DNA from: Nocardioides sp.
GTDB lineage: Bacteria > Actinomycetota > Actinomycetes > Propionibacteriales > Nocardioidaceae
Reading direction: 5' to 3'
NCBI RefSeq assembly: GCF_030150155.1
Contig: NZ_JASLGR010000034.1
Coordinates: forward strand, 62,001-126,000
Length of the DNA: 64,000 nucleotides
Shown: in pieces, positions 25,434-33,414 of the stretch
Layout: each line of letters starts with the position of its first letter
How positions within the stretch are numbered: position 1 is the stretch's first letter
Position numbers and translations under genes: made by a program
The notes under the pieces: model-generated
Databases searched by the model: none
Seen by the model: only the letters and a program-made list of their open reading frames with translations
What the model was told of the DNA's origin: nothing

Positions 25434-26227
25434 CAGCGCCGCTCGTCGTCCCCGGCCTGGCCGGGAAGGTCGTCGTGGTCGCGGGCGTGGGTGACGGCCT
25501 CGGTCACGCGGTCGCCCTGCGCAGCGCCGCCGCGGGCGCAAGCGTCGTGCTGGCCGCCCGCACCGCGGCCCGGCTGGACGCGGTCGCCGAGGAGATCCGG
25601 GCGCTCGGCGGCACCGCACTCACCGTGCCGACCGACCTGACCGACGCCGCTGCGGTGGAGGCGCTGGCCGCGACCACGCTGGCCGAGCTCGGCCGGATCG
25701 ACACCGTGGTGTTCAACGCCTTCGTCCAGCCACCGCACAGGCCGCTCCTCGCGACCGACGAGACCGAGATCCGCTCGGGCCTCGACATCAACCTGCTGGC
25801 CGCGCTGAGCGTCGTACGGGCCTGCGCACCGGCGCTGGTCGAGCACGCGGGCTCGGTGGTGATGGTCAACTCGATGGTGCTGCACAACCGGCTGCCGAAC
25901 TACGGCGCCTACCGGATGCAGAAGGCGGGCCTGCTCGCCCTGGCCCGCAGCCTCTCCATCGAGCTGGGGCCCCAGGGGGTGCGGGTCAACTCGGTCGCAC
26001 CGGGCTACATCTGGGCCGACAAGGTGCAGGCGATGGTGGGGCGCCAGGCCGCCCGCCGCGGCGTGGAGCCGACGGTGATCTACGACGAGATCGCCGCCGA
26101 CGCCGACCTGCGCCGGCTGCCCGAGCCTGACGACATCGCCGCCACCGTGCTCTTCCTCGCCTCCGACCTTGCCCGGGCGATCACCGGGCAGTGCCTCAGC
26201 GTCGACTGCGGCCACACCCACACCTGA
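25430..26227 (+). CDS. Short-chain dehydrogenase/reductase (sulfation operon)
   Basis: A 265-residue SDR. The cofactor loop is VVVAGVGDGLGHAVAL (residues 14-29), a variant of TGxxxGxG. NSMVLHNRL includes the catalytic Ser and YRMQKAG gives Tyr-xxx-Lys. The C-terminus (LASDLARAITGQCLSVDCGH) is that of classical SDRs. NNAG is replaced by FNAFVQP. It would oxidise or reduce an alcohol/ketone on the module's substrate. The GTG start overlaps the preceding stop. Confidence 0.88.
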   Translation: MTAPLVVPGLAGKVVVVAGVGDGLGHAVALRSAAAGASVVLAARTAARLDAVAEEIRALGGTALTVPTDLTDAAAVEALAATTLAELGRIDTVVFNAFVQPPHRPLLATDETEIRSGLDINLLAALSVVRACAPALVEHAGSVVMVNSMVLHNRLPNYGAYRMQKAGLLALARSLSIELGPQGVRVNSVAPGYIWADKVQAMVGRQAARRGVEPTVIYDEIAADADLRRLPEPDDIAATVLFLASDLARAITGQCLSVDCGHTHT

Positions 26228-26248
26228 CCTCCAGACAAGGACATCCCC

Positions 26249-27400
26249 ATGACTGAGCGCCCTGAGAACGTCGGCACGATCGCCGAGTTCGAGGACCTGG
26301 CACGACACAAGACCGGTCTCGACGACTTCGGCGGTGACGACTACCGCGAGGGCCTCGAGGTCCTGATCCGCTCCTACGACACCGACGCCGCCCTGACCGA
26401 GCGCGGGCTGCTGATCGCACGCAAGCAGATCCTGGCGGTGCTGACCGGACGGCTGAAGAGCCAGCGGGGCTTCGCCGAGCACCCCGAGCACGTCGACGTA
26501 CCGGTGGAGGCACCGATCTTCGTCAGCGGCATCGCCCGGACCGGCACCACCGCCACCCAGCGCCTGCTCAGCGCCGACCCGGCCCACCAGGGCCTGGAGA
26601 TGTGGCTGGCCGAGAGCCCGCAGCTGCGGCCCCGGCCCGACGAGCTGGCGGCCAACGCCGACTTCGTCCGCTCCGATGCCTACTACCGTGCCCGCCAGTC
26701 CGCGGAGGCGGAGTTCATGAAGGTGCACTTCATGGGGGCCCAGGAGGCCGACGAGTGCTGGCGCCTGGTGCAGCAGACGGGGCTGTCGATCTCGTTCGTC
26801 TGCACCGCCTACCTGCCGTCGTACACCGAGTGGCTGACCCGGCAGGACTGGACGCCGGCCTACGAGCGATACAAGAAGAACCTGCAGCTGATCGGGATGC
26901 ACGACACCGACAAGCGTTGGGCTTTGAAGAGCCCGAGCCACGTCTTCGCCGTCGACGCGATCATGAAGGTCTTCCCCGACGCCCTCTTCGTGCGCACCTT
27001 CCGCGACCCGCAGACCTCGATGGCCTCGACGTTCAGCCTGGCCGAGCAGGGCTCGGCGGGGATGTCGGAGGCGTTCGACAGGGCCACCATCGGCCGCTCC
27101 CAGTTCGACCTCTGGGCCGCCGGCAGCGAGTCCTTCCAGCGCGCACGTCGGCAGTACGACGACCGGCAGTTCTTCGACCTGGACTACCGCCACTTCGTCG
27201 CCGACCCGGTCGCTGCGATCGCCTCGATCTACGAGCAGTTCGGGCTCCCGTTCGACGCCGCGGCCCGCACCGCCGTCGAGGCCGCCCACCAGGAGAGCCT
27301 GGGCAGCCACCGCGCACCCTCGCACCGCTACGACCTGGCCGACTTCGGCGTACCGGCCGAGGAGATCGACGCCCGGTTCGCTGCGATCGCCGCCCTGTGA
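26249..27400 (+). CDS. PAPS-dependent sulfotransferase
   Basis: A 383-residue member of the Sulfotransfer_3-type family. The 5'-phosphosulfate loop is FVSGIARTGTTATQRLLS at about 90-107. The 3'-phosphate region is likely around WALKSPSHVFAVDAIMKVFPDA and FVRTFRDPQTSMAS. The family transfers sulfate from PAPS to hydroxyl or amine groups of small molecules or lipids. It sits in the same transcript as the enzymes that make PAPS and remove PAP, so a dedicated sulfation pathway is strongly suggested. It lacks a signal peptide and membrane helices, so acts in the cytoplasm. The acceptor is unknown. Confidence 0.87.
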   Translation: MTERPENVGTIAEFEDLARHKTGLDDFGGDDYREGLEVLIRSYDTDAALTERGLLIARKQILAVLTGRLKSQRGFAEHPEHVDVPVEAPIFVSGIARTGTTATQRLLSADPAHQGLEMWLAESPQLRPRPDELAANADFVRSDAYYRARQSAEAEFMKVHFMGAQEADECWRLVQQTGLSISFVCTAYLPSYTEWLTRQDWTPAYERYKKNLQLIGMHDTDKRWALKSPSHVFAVDAIMKVFPDALFVRTFRDPQTSMASTFSLAEQGSAGMSEAFDRATIGRSQFDLWAAGSESFQRARRQYDDRQFFDLDYRHFVADPVAAIASIYEQFGLPFDAAARTAVEAAHQESLGSHRAPSHRYDLADFGVPAEEIDARFAAIAAL

Positions 27401-27422
27401 CCCACCCACCACGGAGGAACCG

Positions 27423-28484
27423 ATGAACCCCACCTGGGAGAAGTTCTGCACCGACCTGCTCAGCCTCGGCGATCTGCTGGAGGACGAGATCACACCCCGC
27501 GACGAGCTGACGCAGGCCGAGGGGATGCGCTACCTGGTGCGTCTGCTGCGCTACGCCACGATCAACTGCGTCGAGTACACCGACCCGCGCTACCCGGCGT
27601 TCTCCTCGGCGCCGAACCCGAACATGGCGACCAAGATCGGCGCCGACAACCCGGACAACGTCTATCAGCGTGCCAACATCTCCGGGGCCTACCGCTACCG
27701 GATCAGCGGCACCCGCGGCACGGTGCCGCTGCTGACCTTCGGCTCCCGGGCCAACCGGTATCACATCGACGGCACCATGCGGCAGACCGGCGACCTGCAC
27801 GGCGACGACCTGGTCCTCGACGAGCTCGGCCGGTTCAGCTTCATCGCCTCGGTGGAGCAGCCCGAGAGCGGCACCTGGCTGCCGCTGGAGCCGGACTCCA
27901 ACCTGATCTCGGTGCGGCAGACGTACGGCGACCGGCGTACCGAGCTGCTGGCCGACCTGACCATCGAGTGCCTCGACCCCCGCGGCGAGGTCGAGCCACT
28001 GGACACCGCGGAGATCGGCTCCCGGCTCTCCCAGGCGGTCGGGATGGTGCGGGGCACTGCCTCGACGTTCCTGGAGTGGTCGCGTCGCTTCCAGCCCGAT
28101 GCCAACACCATCACCGCCCAGGACCAGTCCTTCTACCAGGGTGCGGGCGGCGATCCGTCGATCTTCTACCTGCACGGCTACTGGCGGCTGGCCGAGAACG
28201 AGGCCTGGGTGATCCGCACCGAGGTCCCCGAGTGCGAGTACTACAACTTCGTGCTGCAGAACTTCTGGCTGGAGTCGCTCGACTTCCAGCGTGCCCAGAC
28301 CTACCTCAACAACCGCACCGCGACCCTCGACGACGACGGCCGCCTGACCATCGTGGTGGCCGCCACCGACCCGGGGTTCGGCAACTGGATCAGCACCGAC
28401 GGTCACACCGAGGGCACCTGGGCGCTGCGCTGGATCAAGGCCGACTCCCATCCGATCCCGACCGCCGAGGTCGTGACCCTGTGA
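27423..28484 (+). CDS. DUF1214-type protein, copy 2
   Basis: A 353-residue protein, paralogous to the DUF1214-type protein at 19359-20582 but shorter at the C-terminus. Shared blocks are YRISGTRGTVPLLTF, VPECEYYNFVLQNFW and DPGFGNWISTDGHTEGTWALRW. GGAGG lies 5 bases before the ATG. Its stop overlaps the LLM oxidoreductase start (TGATG). Function is not known. Presence of two paralogs around one TetR operator suggests roles in the same process. Confidence 0.78.
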   Translation: MNPTWEKFCTDLLSLGDLLEDEITPRDELTQAEGMRYLVRLLRYATINCVEYTDPRYPAFSSAPNPNMATKIGADNPDNVYQRANISGAYRYRISGTRGTVPLLTFGSRANRYHIDGTMRQTGDLHGDDLVLDELGRFSFIASVEQPESGTWLPLEPDSNLISVRQTYGDRRTELLADLTIECLDPRGEVEPLDTAEIGSRLSQAVGMVRGTASTFLEWSRRFQPDANTITAQDQSFYQGAGGDPSIFYLHGYWRLAENEAWVIRTEVPECEYYNFVLQNFWLESLDFQRAQTYLNNRTATLDDDGRLTIVVAATDPGFGNWISTDGHTEGTWALRWIKADSHPIPTAEVVTL

Positions 28485-29386
28485 TGAGCACGGAGCGCGC
28501 GGCGGTGCGGTGGGCGCTGCCCGGGGCGATGATCGCGGCCGGTGACCTCGCCGGGTTCGCTCGGTCCGCCGAGGAGGCGGGCTACGACGCGATCGCGATG
28601 CCGGACTCGGTCTTCTTCCCCGAGACGGTCAGTGCCGACTACCCCTACACCGCGGACGGGAAGCGGATGTGGACCGGCCAGACCCCCATGCCCGACCCGT
28701 TCATCGCGATCGCGTCGATGGCCGCGGTGACCAGCCGGATGCGGTTCTACACCAACGTGCTCAAGCTGCCGTTGCGCGATCCGCTGCTGACCGCCAAGCA
28801 GGTCGCCACGATGGCGGTGCTGTCGGGCAACCGGGTCGAGCTCGGCGTCGGGCTGTCCTGGATCCCTGAGGAGTTCGCTTTCACCCGCACCGAGATGCGC
28901 ACCCGCGGGGCACGCACCGACGAGGCGATCGCGATCCTGAAGGCGATCTGCGCCGGCAACGGCCCCGAGTGGGTCGAGTTCCACGGTCGGCACTACGACT
29001 TCGACCGCCTGATGATCAGCCCCGCCCCCGACCGTCCGGTCCCGGTGTACGTCGGTGGGCACAGCGAGCCGGGCCTGCGCCGGGCTGCACGGCTGGCCGA
29101 CGGCTGGATCTCGGTCAACGCCGACATCGCCGAGCTGCGCACCGTGCTGGCCCGGCTGGGTGAGCTCCGCGCCGAGCACGGTCGCGCCGACCAGCCGTTC
29201 GAGATCAAGGTGAGCGTCGACCCCCGCTGGGAGCGCGACGCCCCCGAGTTCGACGACCTGATCGCGCTGGGCGTCACCGAGTTCCGGGTCTCGCCGTGGG
29301 GCCGCTACGGCGCCGACTTCACCAATGCGGACGCCCGGATCGACGCGCTGCAGCGCTACGCCGAGGAGATGGGGATCGCGCCCTGA
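28484..29386 (+). CDS. LLM-class (F420-type) oxidoreductase
   Basis: A 300-residue TIM-barrel protein of the luciferase-like monooxygenase superfamily. Typical blocks are GFARSAEEAGYDAIAMPD, VLKLPLRDPLLTAKQVATM, NRVELGVGLSWIPEEF and PVYVGGHSEPGLRRAARLADGW. Actinobacterial members mostly use F420, but FMN use cannot be excluded. The start is ATG 28484 or GTG 28481. It is the last gene of the operon and is followed by the hairpin repeat at 29401. Confidence 0.88.
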   Translation: MSTERAAVRWALPGAMIAAGDLAGFARSAEEAGYDAIAMPDSVFFPETVSADYPYTADGKRMWTGQTPMPDPFIAIASMAAVTSRMRFYTNVLKLPLRDPLLTAKQVATMAVLSGNRVELGVGLSWIPEEFAFTRTEMRTRGARTDEAIAILKAICAGNGPEWVEFHGRHYDFDRLMISPAPDRPVPVYVGGHSEPGLRRAARLADGWISVNADIAELRTVLARLGELRAEHGRADQPFEIKVSVDPRWERDAPEFDDLIALGVTEFRVSPWGRYGADFTNADARIDALQRYAEEMGIAP

Positions 29387-29400
29387 CCCTCGGCGCCTGC

Positions 29401-29463
29401 CGCTGAAAGCCAACTGGCCACCCAGGTTCCCCCGGCTCGGGGGTCCTGGGTGGCCAGCTGTCA
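29401..29463. repeat. Hairpin repeat, copy 1 (bidirectional terminator)
   Basis: A roughly 60-bp element shared with 39351-39413. Arms CTGGCCACCCAGG (29414-29426) and CCTGGGTGGCCAG (29445-29457) pair perfectly, with a further CCCCCG/CGGGGG stem inside. It sits between the convergent ends of the LLM gene and the MFS gene. Similarity to the second copy begins at the upstream gene's stop codon (TGACCCT). Confidence 0.85.
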
Positions 29464-29483
29464 TGAGAGGGCTCGTGAGCCCC

Positions 29484-31184
29484 TCAGAATGCGACGGCGT
29501 CCTCCTCGAGGATCGCGCCCGGAGCAGCAGGAGCTGCCGCCGCCGACCGGGTGCGACCGATGAAGAGGGTCAGCACCGCACAGGCGAGTGCCGCGATGGC
29601 GGCCACCAGGTAGACGGTCCCGAAGCCGTCCCCCAGGGACGAGCTCGCCAGTCCCTGGATGGCGCCCTGGGTGGAGGGGTCGTTCAACGCTGCCACCATG
29701 CCGTTCACGGCCTGCTCGGGGGCACCTCCGGCGGTCGCTTCGGCGGAGAACTGCCCGATCACACCGTCCCAGCCCGAGAGCCAGCCGAGCGGGGGCACCT
29801 GCGAGAGGCCTGCGACAGCATCCGGTGAGAGATGGGCGCCCGTCAGGATGCCGCCGATCTTGTCGCGCAACGCGGTCGCGCCCAGGGAGAACGCGATCAC
29901 CGATCCGATCACCGGGCCGAGCGTGAAGCCCAGGTCGCGCATCACGCTGCTGGTCGCGCTCGCCATCCCGATCTGGTGCGGCGACACGTTGTTGAGGGCC
30001 ACCGCGGTGAGCGAGCCACCGGTCAGGGCGAAGCCCACCCCGAGCAGCAGGAGCGGCGCGATCCACGCCGTCCAGGCCGGACCACCGAACTGCTCGGGGA
30101 CCCCCAGGGTGAAGGTGGAGAGCCAGAAGGCGCCACCGGCCATGCATCCGAACCCGGCGGTGAGCACCCAGCGGGGCGCTGCCCGATGGATCAACCATCC
30201 GACGACCGGGCTGAGCACGAAGGCCGGACCCTGGATGAAGACGAAGAGGACACCGACCGCCCACACCGGTGCCTGGGCGAGCGCACCGACGCTGATCGAG
30301 GTCGAGAAGCACGCTGCCAGGAAGGCGAACATGCCCACCACAGCGACCACCGAGCCGAGCGAGAAGTCCTTGTTCGTGAACAGAGCGAGGTCCAGCAGCG
30401 GGCTCGGGCTGCGCAGCTCGACGACGACGAAGGCGACCAGAAGCACCGCGCCGACGACGTACCCGGCGATCACCCGGCCATCGCCGAAGCCGCTGTCGAC
30501 GGCGGTGACGGTGGCGTAGAGCGCGGCGATCAGGCCGAGGGCGAAGGTGATCTGGCCCGGGAGGTCGAGGTGGCGACCCGCCGGGGCCGAGGAGTCACGC
30601 GTCCCGCACGAGATCGCCACCAGGGCCAGCGCGATCGCCACGATGATCCAGTAGGTCACGCGCCAGCCGTCGAACGTGTCGGTGGTGAAGTGCATCTGGG
30701 TCTGCGTGGCCAGGACCGGCGAGATCACGGCCCCGAGGGAGAGGAAGCCCGCCCAGGTGGCGATGATCCGCGACCGCCGGCCGTGGTCGTCGGTCAGCGC
30801 CGCCACCATCGACAGGCCGATCGGGAAGAGCAGCCCGGCACCGATGCCGATCACCGCCTGGGCGACGATCATGAACCCGATCGAGCCGGCGACGGCGGAC
30901 AGCACCGCCCCCAGGACGACGAGCACGGAGCCGCCGATCAGGAGCCGCTTGCGACCGAAGAGGTCACCGAGCAGGCCGAAGGTGAGCTCGAAGGCGACGA
31001 TCCCGATCTCGAAGGCCGCCGTGATCCAGGTCAGCCCCGACCCTGACGCATGGAACTCCGAGGCGAAGGTGCCGTTGAGGGCACCGGGGATGGCGTACGC
31101 GGTCATCGCCAACGCGACGGAGAGGTAGGCGGCCGCGTAGGTCAGCGCGGTCGACCCCTTGGATGAGACGACGGTGGTGCTCAT
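29484..31184 (-). CDS. MFS drug/solute transporter, DHA2-like
   Basis: A 566-residue major facilitator protein with about 14 hydrophobic segments. The loop 2-3 motif is GLLGDLFGRKRLLIGG, and the helix 4 region has IGIGAGLLFPIG. The size and 14-helix layout fit the DHA2 family of proton-driven exporters, but uptake of an aromatic acid is possible given the setting. A roughly 75-residue loop lies before the last helix. The ATG at 31184 follows AAGGGAG. It is the last gene after the carboxylase genes, 63 bp downstream. Confidence 0.85.
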   Translation of the reverse strand: MSTTVVSSKGSTALTYAAAYLSVALAMTAYAIPGALNGTFASEFHASGSGLTWITAAFEIGIVAFELTFGLLGDLFGRKRLLIGGSVLVVLGAVLSAVAGSIGFMIVAQAVIGIGAGLLFPIGLSMVAALTDDHGRRSRIIATWAGFLSLGAVISPVLATQTQMHFTTDTFDGWRVTYWIIVAIALALVAISCGTRDSSAPAGRHLDLPGQITFALGLIAALYATVTAVDSGFGDGRVIAGYVVGAVLLVAFVVVELRSPSPLLDLALFTNKDFSLGSVVAVVGMFAFLAACFSTSISVGALAQAPVWAVGVLFVFIQGPAFVLSPVVGWLIHRAAPRWVLTAGFGCMAGGAFWLSTFTLGVPEQFGGPAWTAWIAPLLLLGVGFALTGGSLTAVALNNVSPHQIGMASATSSVMRDLGFTLGPVIGSVIAFSLGATALRDKIGGILTGAHLSPDAVAGLSQVPPLGWLSGWDGVIGQFSAEATAGGAPEQAVNGMVAALNDPSTQGAIQGLASSSLGDGFGTVYLVAAIAALACAVLTLFIGRTRSAAAAPAAPGAILEEDAVAF

Positions 31185-31247
31185 GACATGTGTTCTCCCT
31201 TGAACAGGTGGTGATGGTGGTGTTCCCGAGATCTGCCGTCCGAGGCG

Positions 31248-33413
31248 TCAGGCAAGGGCGATGGCGCGCACCGGCGCGTCGTCGCGGTGTCGGATCTCGA
31301 CGGAGAGCAACCCGCCGCATCCGGGACAGGCGAAGGCGTCGGCAACCAGGTCGGCGTGGAGCCGCACCCGCTCCCCCAGCTGCTCCGCAGTGAGGGCCGC
31401 GTGGCCGGCGTACTGCTTCCAGTCGGCGCTGGCCGGGCAGAGCGTCCGTCCGCAGTCGCAGGCGATGTGGTCGGCCACGATCCGCAGCTTGTCTCCGATG
31501 ACGCGCTCGGCGCCCTCGACCGGAGCGAACTCGTCGCTCGCGGCTCGTTCCCAGCCACGCCGCTCAGCCCGTACGTCGCCACGGAGCGCCGCGGTGGCGG
31601 CCTGATCGACGCCGCCCTCGCCCAGCACCACGCCGTACTGGCGCAGCGCTCCGGCCGCCGAGATGCGTCCTTCCCGGACGTCGCGGGCGATGCCGTCGGG
31701 GTCGGCGTCCAGGGCGTCGCCCCAGCCGCCGCCGCCGTGGAAGGACCAGTCCATGACGTCGCCGGGGAAGAACATCTGCTCGCCGGGGTTGGAGTCGAAG
31801 ACCGTGGCGTTCCCCTGGAGGTCACCGGCTCCGGTCACCGAACGGCCGGCCGCGAGCGCCTCGTTGACGTCGGTGCCGCGGAGCACGGTGACGGCGTGGG
31901 TGGAGCCGGGCATGCCGCCGTGCAGGCCGGTCGAGGACGGCATCGACATCGAGTGCGCCATGTGGACGCCGTGCACGAAGCCGGCGTCGTGGACGGTCCA
32001 GGCCGCCGACAGCGAGGTGCCACCGTGACGGCGTCCGGCACCGCCGGAGTCGGTGTTGAACTCGCGGCGCAGCCACAGCAGCGGGAAGGCGACCTCCTCC
32101 CCCTCCACGTTGTTGAACTGGTAGGAGAGGATCTCGTGCGGGCCGACGAAGTCGGCGCCGTCGGCCTCCGGCGTGGCACCGCCACCGCCGCAGAGCGCTT
32201 CGGTGAGAGCGCCACCGAAGCCGACGCCGTACTGGTTGAGACCGCCGATGTGGAGCACCTGGATCGCGCCGGTGGACTCCGCCATCGCGTCGGAGCGGCT
32301 GACCTCGTCGGTGCCGGCGAGGGTGGAGATCGCCGCGTGGGCGGTGTTCTTCACCATGTAGCCGCCGCCGACGGTCGCCGAGCCGCACGGGGCGGGCTTG
32401 GCGCAGTTGATGATCAGTCCCTCGGGGGCCTCGATCTCGATCGCCCGCATCACCCCGGAGTTCCACGGGATGTCGGGGGCGATCACCGGGAGCACCGAGG
32501 CGAAGACGCCGCCGCGCAGCCCGGCGATCGTGCAGTTCACGATCGAGGGCACCTGGGCCGCCGAGCGGGAGTAGTCGAAGAGCAGGGTGTCGCCGCGCTT
32601 GGTCAGCTCGACCTCGACCCGGTGCAGGCCCGGGTTCTTGCCGTCGGTGTCGAAGTAGTTGCGGGCGCCGAAGACGCCGTCGGGCAAGGCCCGCAGCCGC
32701 TCCCGGGTGGCGGCCTCGGACTTGTCCAGCATCGTCGCCATCACCCCGGTGACGACCTCGACGCCGTAGCGGTCGACGAGGCGGAGCATCCCCTTGCGGG
32801 CATGGGTGTTGGCCGCGATCATCGCCTTGAGGTCGAGGCCGAGGTTGGGGGCGAGACGGGAGGCCGACAGGATCAGGTTCCACACGTCGGTGCGGGTCCG
32901 GCCGCGTTCGACCAGCTTGGTCGGCGGGAGGATCAGCCCCTCCTGGACGTTCTCGGTGGCGTCGGGGCACCACGACGACGGCGTCATCCCGCCGATGTCG
33001 AGGACGTGGCAGCACGAGCCGACCCAGCCGATCCGCTCGCCGTCGACGATGACCGGCTCGACCATCGTGACGTCGGGCAGGTGCAGCGCACCCGAGTACG
33101 GGTCGTTGGTGATGAAGATGTCGCCTTCGTTGATCCCGCCGTCGTTCTCGAACTGGGCGATGATGTTGCCCACCACGAGCTCCATCGAGCCGGAGTGGAA
33201 GACGATGTGCGGCCCCATCGCGGCGATCTGGCCGTCGGGCAGGTAGACGCCCGTGTTGCAGTCGTTGGCCTCGAAGACCAGCGGCGAGCCGGAGATGTTC
33301 TTGAGCACCGCCGACTGCTGGGCGACGACGGCCAGCAGCCGGTGGCGCACGACCTCGAACGTGATCGGGTCGACGTACGTGCCGGGGGTGACGGTGGGGG
33401 CAGAGGCGGTCAT
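31248..33413 (-). CDS. HyuB/acetone-carboxylase-alpha-like subunit fused to gamma-like zinc domain
   Basis: A 721-residue protein. Residues 10-570 are a hydantoinase B/oxoprolinase-type domain (PITFEVVRHRLLAVV, FITNDPYSGALHLPDVTMV, GGGGWGDALDADP near the end). Residues about 650-720 add two Cys pairs: CDCGRTLC followed by DWKQYA, and FACPGCGGLLSVEI. This pattern resembles the small zinc-binding gamma subunit of acetone/acetophenone carboxylases. The fusion points to an ATP-dependent carboxylase instead of a plain hydantoinase. The ATG at 33413 lies one base after the HyuA-type gene's stop. Substrate is unknown; a ketone such as an aryl ketone would suit the neighbours. Confidence 0.82.
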   Translation of the reverse strand: MTASAPTVTPGTYVDPITFEVVRHRLLAVVAQQSAVLKNISGSPLVFEANDCNTGVYLPDGQIAAMGPHIVFHSGSMELVVGNIIAQFENDGGINEGDIFITNDPYSGALHLPDVTMVEPVIVDGERIGWVGSCCHVLDIGGMTPSSWCPDATENVQEGLILPPTKLVERGRTRTDVWNLILSASRLAPNLGLDLKAMIAANTHARKGMLRLVDRYGVEVVTGVMATMLDKSEAATRERLRALPDGVFGARNYFDTDGKNPGLHRVEVELTKRGDTLLFDYSRSAAQVPSIVNCTIAGLRGGVFASVLPVIAPDIPWNSGVMRAIEIEAPEGLIINCAKPAPCGSATVGGGYMVKNTAHAAISTLAGTDEVSRSDAMAESTGAIQVLHIGGLNQYGVGFGGALTEALCGGGGATPEADGADFVGPHEILSYQFNNVEGEEVAFPLLWLRREFNTDSGGAGRRHGGTSLSAAWTVHDAGFVHGVHMAHSMSMPSSTGLHGGMPGSTHAVTVLRGTDVNEALAAGRSVTGAGDLQGNATVFDSNPGEQMFFPGDVMDWSFHGGGGWGDALDADPDGIARDVREGRISAAGALRQYGVVLGEGGVDQAATAALRGDVRAERRGWERAASDEFAPVEGAERVIGDKLRIVADHIACDCGRTLCPASADWKQYAGHAALTAEQLGERVRLHADLVADAFACPGCGGLLSVEIRHRDDAPVRAIALA

Positions 33414-33414
33414 C

